Under the pieces are notes generated by a model. The model made no database searches. It was not told the DNA's origin and was given only the letters and a program-made list of their open reading frames with translations. Shown in pieces: positions 59,819-64,000 of a stretch of DNA of 64,000 nt. The DNA lies in contig NZ_CP151587.1 of the NCBI RefSeq assembly GCF_038396845.1, positions 532,001 to 596,000 of the forward strand, written 5' to 3'. The position numbers and the translations under genes were made by a program. The stretch's first letter is position 1. Every line of letters starts with the position of its first letter. The stretch is from Gymnodinialimonas sp. 57CJ19 (GTDB taxonomy: Bacteria; Pseudomonadota; Alphaproteobacteria; Rhodobacterales; Rhodobacteraceae).

Positions 59819-61240
59819 ATGACGAACGACACATGGAATAATGTGCGCCAAGAGCTGTTGAAGGTTGTCGGTAAGAACAACTTCTCGGCATGGATTGAAC
59901 CGATCGCATTCGATCGCGTTGATGAGCGGACGGCACATTTCCACGTTCCCACGAACTTCATTGGCTCCTGGGTCACGAACAACTTTGGCGACCTGATTCT
60001 GCGCCATCTGTCCGCCCACGGTGCCTCGGCCGACCGTGTCGTGTTTACCGTGGCTCCGCGTGGCTCGGCTGCGGCAGCGGCACCGGCGAACACCCCAGCC
60101 CCCACACCGGTTGAGCCTGTTGCAGCCCCCGCTCCCGTCGCGGCGCCTGCACCTGTGGCGGCGCCAACCCCTGCCCCGGCGACCACCGCCGCGCGCGAAA
60201 TTTCCGGCACCAATCTGAACCCGAACTTCACCTTCGCCAACTTCGTTGTCGGCAAACCGAACGAGCTGGCCCATGCCGCCGCCCGTCGCGTCGCCGAAAC
60301 GCTGGACGTCACATTCAACCCGCTGTTTCTTTATGGCGGCGTCGGCCTTGGTAAAACGCACCTGATGCACGCAATCGCCTGGGATCTTCAGTCGCGATTC
60401 CCCGATGCGAAAATACTCTATCTTTCGGCAGAGCAATTCATGCACCGTTTCGTGCGCGCCCTGCGGGAACAGGATACGTTCAATTTCAAGGAAACCTTCC
60501 GCTCGGTCGATATTCTGATGGTCGATGACGTTCAGTTCATCGCCGGCAAAACCTCGACCCAGCAGGAATTCTTCCACACGTTCAACGCCCTTGTCGAAAT
60601 GGGCAAACAGATCGTCATCTCAGGCGACCGCGCCCCCGTTGATATGGAAGAGTTGGACAACCGGATCGCGTCACGCCTGCAATGTGGCCTTGTCGTGGAT
60701 ATCCACCCCACCGATTATGAACTCCGCCTGAGCGTTTTGCAGCACAAGGCCGAGATCATGGGCGCGAAGTATCAGCACATCACGTTTGCCGATGGCGTGC
60801 TGGAATATCTGGCCCAGAAAATTTCGTCGAACGTACGGGTTCTGGAAGGGGCACTGACGCGGCTTTATGCCTTTGCCGACCTGGTGCGCCGCGAAGTGAC
60901 GGTTGATCTGGCCAAGGAATGTCTGACCGACGTTTTGCGGGCGACCGACAAGAAGGTCACCATGGACGAGATCCTGAAAAAGACCTGCGAGTATTATAAA
61001 ATCCGCCAGGTCGACATGATCAGCCAGAACCGCCAGCGGGTGATTGCGCGGCCGCGCCAGATGGCGATGTACCTGTGCAAGCGGCTGACCACCCGCTCCC
61101 TGCCCGAGATCGGCAAGAAGTTCGGCGGACGCGATCACACCACGATCCTTTATGGCGTGCGCAAGATTGAAGAACTGATGCAGGCCGACAGCCAGATTGC
61201 AGAAGATGCAGAACTGTTGCGCCGCACGCTGGAAGCCTGA
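59819..61240 (+). CDS. dnaA: Chromosomal replication initiator DnaA
   Basis: This 473-residue AAA+ protein has an N-terminal domain (WNNVRQELLKVVGKNNFSAW), a Pro/Ala-rich linker (about 85-140), the ATPase core with FLYGGVGLGKTHLMHAIAW and ILMVDDVQFIAGK, and the DNA-binding domain with the signature GGRDHTTILYGVRKI. The ATG at 59819 follows GACAAAGG; the frame is open to 59729. It opens the origin and also regulates transcription. The dnaN gene starts 125 bp downstream. Confidence 0.98.
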   Translation: MTNDTWNNVRQELLKVVGKNNFSAWIEPIAFDRVDERTAHFHVPTNFIGSWVTNNFGDLILRHLSAHGASADRVVFTVAPRGSAAAAAPANTPAPTPVEPVAAPAPVAAPAPVAAPTPAPATTAAREISGTNLNPNFTFANFVVGKPNELAHAAARRVAETLDVTFNPLFLYGGVGLGKTHLMHAIAWDLQSRFPDAKILYLSAEQFMHRFVRALREQDTFNFKETFRSVDILMVDDVQFIAGKTSTQQEFFHTFNALVEMGKQIVISGDRAPVDMEELDNRIASRLQCGLVVDIHPTDYELRLSVLQHKAEIMGAKYQHITFADGVLEYLAQKISSNVRVLEGALTRLYAFADLVRREVTVDLAKECLTDVLRATDKKVTMDEILKKTCEYYKIRQVDMISQNRQRVIARPRQMAMYLCKRLTTRSLPEIGKKFGGRDHTTILYGVRKIEELMQADSQIAEDAELLRRTLEA

Positions 61241-61365
61241 GGTTTCGCTATTTGCTGCCCGCTTGCCACTTGACGCTGGCACGCGGGGGCGCAGTATCTT
61301 ATTCAACTTGTGAATATCTGGGGTCCGAGTAATCTCGCGGCCCCACACTCTGTCGGAGCGAAGCT

Positions 61366-62484
61366 ATGAAACTCTCCATCGAACGCGCCACTTTGCTGCG
61401 CGCTGTCTCTCAGGCGCAATCCGTGGTGGAGCGTCGGAACACCATTCCGATCCTTGCCAACGTGCTGATCGAGGCCGAAGGCGACACCGTCAGCTTCCGC
61501 GCCACGGACCTTGATATCGAGGTCGTCGACAAAGCCCCCGCGCAAGTGGAACGCGCCGGTGCCACCACGGTATCCGCCGTGACCCTGCACGAGATTGTGC
61601 GGAAACTACCCGACGGCGCATTGGTATCGCTGACAGAAGATTCGACCGCCGCTCGGTTGACGATTGAGGCGGGGCGTTCCTCGTTCCAGTTGGCGACCCT
61701 GCCGCGCGAAGATTTCCCGGTGATGGCATCGACCGATTACACCGCCAACTTCTCGGCCAAAGCGCCCGAGCTGCGGCGGTTGTTCGACAAGTCCAAGTTC
61801 GCAATTTCCACGGAAGAGACACGCTATTACCTGAACGGCGTCTATTTCCACATCGCCGATGGCGACAACGGCAAGGCTTTGCGGGCCGTTGCCACCGATG
61901 GGCACCGCTTGGCGCGGATCGATTCCGCGCTGCCCGATGGGGCGCAAGAGATGCCCGGCGTGATCGTACCACGCAAAACCGTGGGTGAGTTGCGCAAGCT
62001 GCTGGACGACGACGACGCCCAGATCGCCGTGTCTGTGTCGGAAACAAAGATCCGCTTTGCCACGCCTGAAATCACCCTGACGTCCAAGGTTATTGACGGC
62101 ACCTTCCCCGACTACACACGCGTGATCCCCACCGGGAATACCCGCCGCATGGAAGTGGACGCAGGCGATTTTGCCAAGGCGGTTGATCTGGTGGCCACGG
62201 TGTCATCGGAGCGTTCCCGCGCGGTGAAAATGGCCTTGGATGAGGACCGTTTGGTTCTGTCTGTGAATGCCCCTGATAGCGGAAACGCCGAAGCGGAGCT
62301 GGTTGTGGCCTATGCCGACGAGAAGCTGGAGATTGGTTTTAACGCCAAGTACCTGCTGGAGATCGCCAGCCAAGTGGACCGGGAGAACGCAGTTTTCATG
62401 TTCTCCAGCCCAGCCGAACCGACGCTGATGCGCGAAGGCAATGATGACAGCGCGATCTACGTCGTCATGCCGATGCGCGTGTAA
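61366..62484 (+). CDS. dnaN: DNA polymerase III beta subunit
   Basis: This 372-residue sliding clamp is complete, with three repeated domains. It opens with MKLSIERATLLRAVSQAQSV and ends in the conserved VVMPMRV (the usual clamp C-terminus is MPMRL). It tethers polymerases and mismatch-repair proteins to DNA. The order dnaA-dnaN-recF is the classical replication cluster. Confidence 0.98.
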   Translation: MKLSIERATLLRAVSQAQSVVERRNTIPILANVLIEAEGDTVSFRATDLDIEVVDKAPAQVERAGATTVSAVTLHEIVRKLPDGALVSLTEDSTAARLTIEAGRSSFQLATLPREDFPVMASTDYTANFSAKAPELRRLFDKSKFAISTEETRYYLNGVYFHIADGDNGKALRAVATDGHRLARIDSALPDGAQEMPGVIVPRKTVGELRKLLDDDDAQIAVSVSETKIRFATPEITLTSKVIDGTFPDYTRVIPTGNTRRMEVDAGDFAKAVDLVATVSSERSRAVKMALDEDRLVLSVNAPDSGNAEAELVVAYADEKLEIGFNAKYLLEIASQVDRENAVFMFSSPAEPTLMREGNDDSAIYVVMPMRV

Positions 62485-62531
62485 CATCGGTCCGATTGAG
62501 TTGTATTTGCCAAGATGAATGAGGGAGCGAG

Positions 62532-63623
62532 ATGAGCCGCGTGTTTGTCTCGTCGTTGGTGTTGTCGCATTTCCGGTCGCACCGGCGCGCGCGCATGGCA
62601 TTGGATGGGCGCCCGGTGGCGTTGTTCGGCCCCAATGGCGCGGGCAAGACGAATCTAATGGAAGCCGTTTCGTTGCTGTCACCCGGGCGCGGGTTGAGGC
62701 GGGCGCAGGCGGAAGAGATCATTCGCAGGCCCGAGGCGATAGGCTGGAAGGTGGCAGCGGAGGTCGCGGGGCCGGGGGTTGGCCACGAGATCGCATTGAC
62801 CGCAGAGCCGGGGCAGCCGAGGGCAACTCAGGTCGATGGCAAGAGCGCGCCGCAGGTGGCTTTGGCGAAGTTGTTGCGGATTGTTTGGCTGGTGCCGTCC
62901 CAAGACAGGTTATGGAGTGAAGGGGCCGAGGGGCGACGGCGGTTTTTGGACCGGATCACGTTGAGCTTTCTGCCCACCCATGCGGAAGCCGTGCTGAGTT
63001 ACGAGAAGGCGATGCGGGAAAGGAACCGGCTGTTGCGCGATGACGTACGCGATCCCGCCTGGTATCGCGCGTTGGAGGCGCAGATGGCGGAAGCGGGCGC
63101 ACGGATTGTGGCGGGCCGGCAAGACGCGTTGCAACGGATCAGTGCGGCGCAGGAGGGGGCAGCGACGGCTTTTCCAGCGGCCGATCTGGGAATTGTGACC
63201 GAGGTATCTTGCGAGAGTGTAGAGGATTTCACCCTGGCTTTCGCAGAGAGCCGCCCACGGGACTTGGCGGCGGGGCGCACCCTTGTGGGGCCGCATCGGG
63301 CGGATATGTCGGCGATCTATCGAGACAAGGGCGTGCCGGCGAAGCAATGCTCCACCGGGGAGCAGAAGGCATTGCTGATCTCCTTGATCCTTGCGAATGC
63401 GAGAGCGTTGAAGGCGGACACCGGGGCCGCCCCCTTGGTGTTGTTGGACGAGGTGGCCGCGCATCTGGACGCGACCCGCCGCGCCGCGCTGTTTGATGAG
63501 ATCTGCGCGTTGGAGGCTCAGGCTTGGATGACCGGCACGGGGCCTGAGTTGTTCACGGAACTGGGCGAGAGGGCGCAGCAGTTTGAGGTGACGGAAGCAG
63601 ACGGCGAAAGCGTGGTCGCATGA
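62532..63623 (+). CDS. recF: DNA replication and repair protein RecF
   Basis: This 363-residue SMC-like ATPase has Walker A in LFGPNGAGKTNLMEAV, the signature CSTGEQKALLISLILA and Walker B in APLVLLDEVAAHLDATRR. It loads RecA at gaps together with RecO and RecR. It follows dnaN by 47 bp. Length and motifs are normal. Confidence 0.96.
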   Translation: MSRVFVSSLVLSHFRSHRRARMALDGRPVALFGPNGAGKTNLMEAVSLLSPGRGLRRAQAEEIIRRPEAIGWKVAAEVAGPGVGHEIALTAEPGQPRATQVDGKSAPQVALAKLLRIVWLVPSQDRLWSEGAEGRRRFLDRITLSFLPTHAEAVLSYEKAMRERNRLLRDDVRDPAWYRALEAQMAEAGARIVAGRQDALQRISAAQEGAATAFPAADLGIVTEVSCESVEDFTLAFAESRPRDLAAGRTLVGPHRADMSAIYRDKGVPAKQCSTGEQKALLISLILANARALKADTGAAPLVLLDEVAAHLDATRRAALFDEICALEAQAWMTGTGPELFTELGERAQQFEVTEADGESVVA

Positions 63624-63645
63624 GCGCTCAACCGGAGCCACGGCC

Positions 63646-64000
63646 ATGACCCTCACCCTCAGCCAACTGACGCTTTATGCGGGCGCCCTGTTCGTGATGT
63701 TCCTGACGCCGGGCCCCGTATGGCTGGCCACGGCGGCGCGGACGTTGGCCCATGGGTGGGTCGCCGCGATTCCGCTGATCCTGGGCGTGGCCTTCGGGGA
63801 TCTGGTCTGGTCGCTGCTGGCGGTCTTCGGGCTGGCCTGGGTTGTTGGCCTCTACCCCTGGATCATGGTGGCATTGCGCTGGATTGCCGTGGCCGTTTTC
63901 GCGCTGATGGGGGCTTTGCTGATCCGCTTTGCAGCGCGCCCGATCGCAAGCGACAGCTCCCTCAATCGCGCCGGGGCCTGGACGGGGTTTCTTGCGGGCC
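63646..64000 (+). CDS. LysE/RhtB-family exporter, N-terminal part
   Basis: The frame starts MTLTLSQLTLYAGALFVMFL and continues TPGPVWLATAARTLAHGW, the N-terminal signature of LysE/RhtB amino-acid exporters (the TPGP motif). Three membrane helices follow before the window ends in LNRAGAWTGFLAG. About 118 residues are visible, so the gene is 3'-truncated by the window. It exports small amino acids or related compounds; the substrate is unknown. It begins 22 bp after recF. Confidence 0.88.
   Translation, partial: MTLTLSQLTLYAGALFVMFLTPGPVWLATAARTLAHGWVAAIPLILGVAFGDLVWSLLAVFGLAWVVGLYPWIMVALRWIAVAVFALMGALLIRFAARPIASDSSLNRAGAWTGFLAG

Overview
The window is a GC-rich alphaproteobacterial chromosome segment, most likely from the Rhodobacterales (Roseobacter group). 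I infer this from the gene set and order: a RegB/RegA redox two-component system with a SenC protein, an alphaproteobacterial Mic60 (mitofilin) gene between hemD and a hemY-like gene, the AddAB (not RecBCD) repair system, an alphaproteobacterial-type flagellar fragment, and a right end running ubiB-ubiE | mutM-ech-rpsT-dnaA-dnaN-recF. No IS element, prophage, rRNA operon or CRISPR array was seen. One tRNA gene (Thr, anticodon CGT) is present.

Layout. 1-5.1 kb: end of rmuC, a cluster of three perfect palindromes, a free-methionine-sulfoxide reductase, a thiolase, a STAS/anti-sigma-kinase partner-switch pair and gamma-glutamyltransferase. 5.2-9.8 kb: a class A penicillin-binding protein, glnK-amtB and a CsbD-like stress protein. 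9.9-24.2 kb: senC and divergent regB, a PAS protein, tsaE-amgK-murU-addB-addA with start/stop overlaps, trxA, regA and a small lipoprotein. 24.2-30.4 kb: a LysR regulator with a divergent 53-residue ORF, a GNAT/HD pair, ahcY followed directly by an AT-richer pair of surface-polysaccharide-like genes, and a DUF2853 gene. 30.4-31.6 kb: two broken genes (a frameshifted DUF1272 gene and a DM13 gene with an in-frame amber codon) and a short tandem repeat. 31.6-38.2 kb: EVE and YciI proteins, gpsA, tsaD, hemD, mic60, hemY-like and tRNA-Thr. 38.5-40.6 kb: a lone receiver domain convergent with a membrane histidine kinase. 40.8-45.8 kb: the most distinctive region. 45.8-50 kb: two Lin0512 paralogues, a TetR regulator and a periplasmic molybdenum hydroxylase (IorAB type). 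50-54.8 kb: a CNB-acyltransferase fusion and a remnant flagellar cluster. 54.8-64 kb: ubiquinone, DNA repair and replication-initiation genes, ending inside a LysE-family exporter.

The best candidate for an undescribed system is 40.8-45.8 kb. Two operons diverge from a 582-bp control region. One encodes a SAM methyltransferase and an N-acyltransferase of the FeeM/LuxI-like GNAT type. The other encodes a flavoprotein with halogenase-type motifs, a type III polyketide synthase with an intact Cys-His-Asn triad, and an isoprenylcysteine-methyltransferase-like membrane enzyme. The second operon resembles the known PKS/methyltransferase/flavoprotein logic of bacterial alkylresorcinol (phenolic lipid) pathways, but with a halogenase-like flavoprotein. 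About 4 kb further on lies a second FeeM-like acyltransferase fused to a CNB sensor domain that lacks the usual phosphate-binding arginine. The product and the link between these parts are inference.

Signs of decay are also notable: a motB gene cut after about 31 codons beside an incomplete flagellar set (flgN, flgJ-type, fliK, flgD), and the two pseudogenes at 30.5-31.5 kb.
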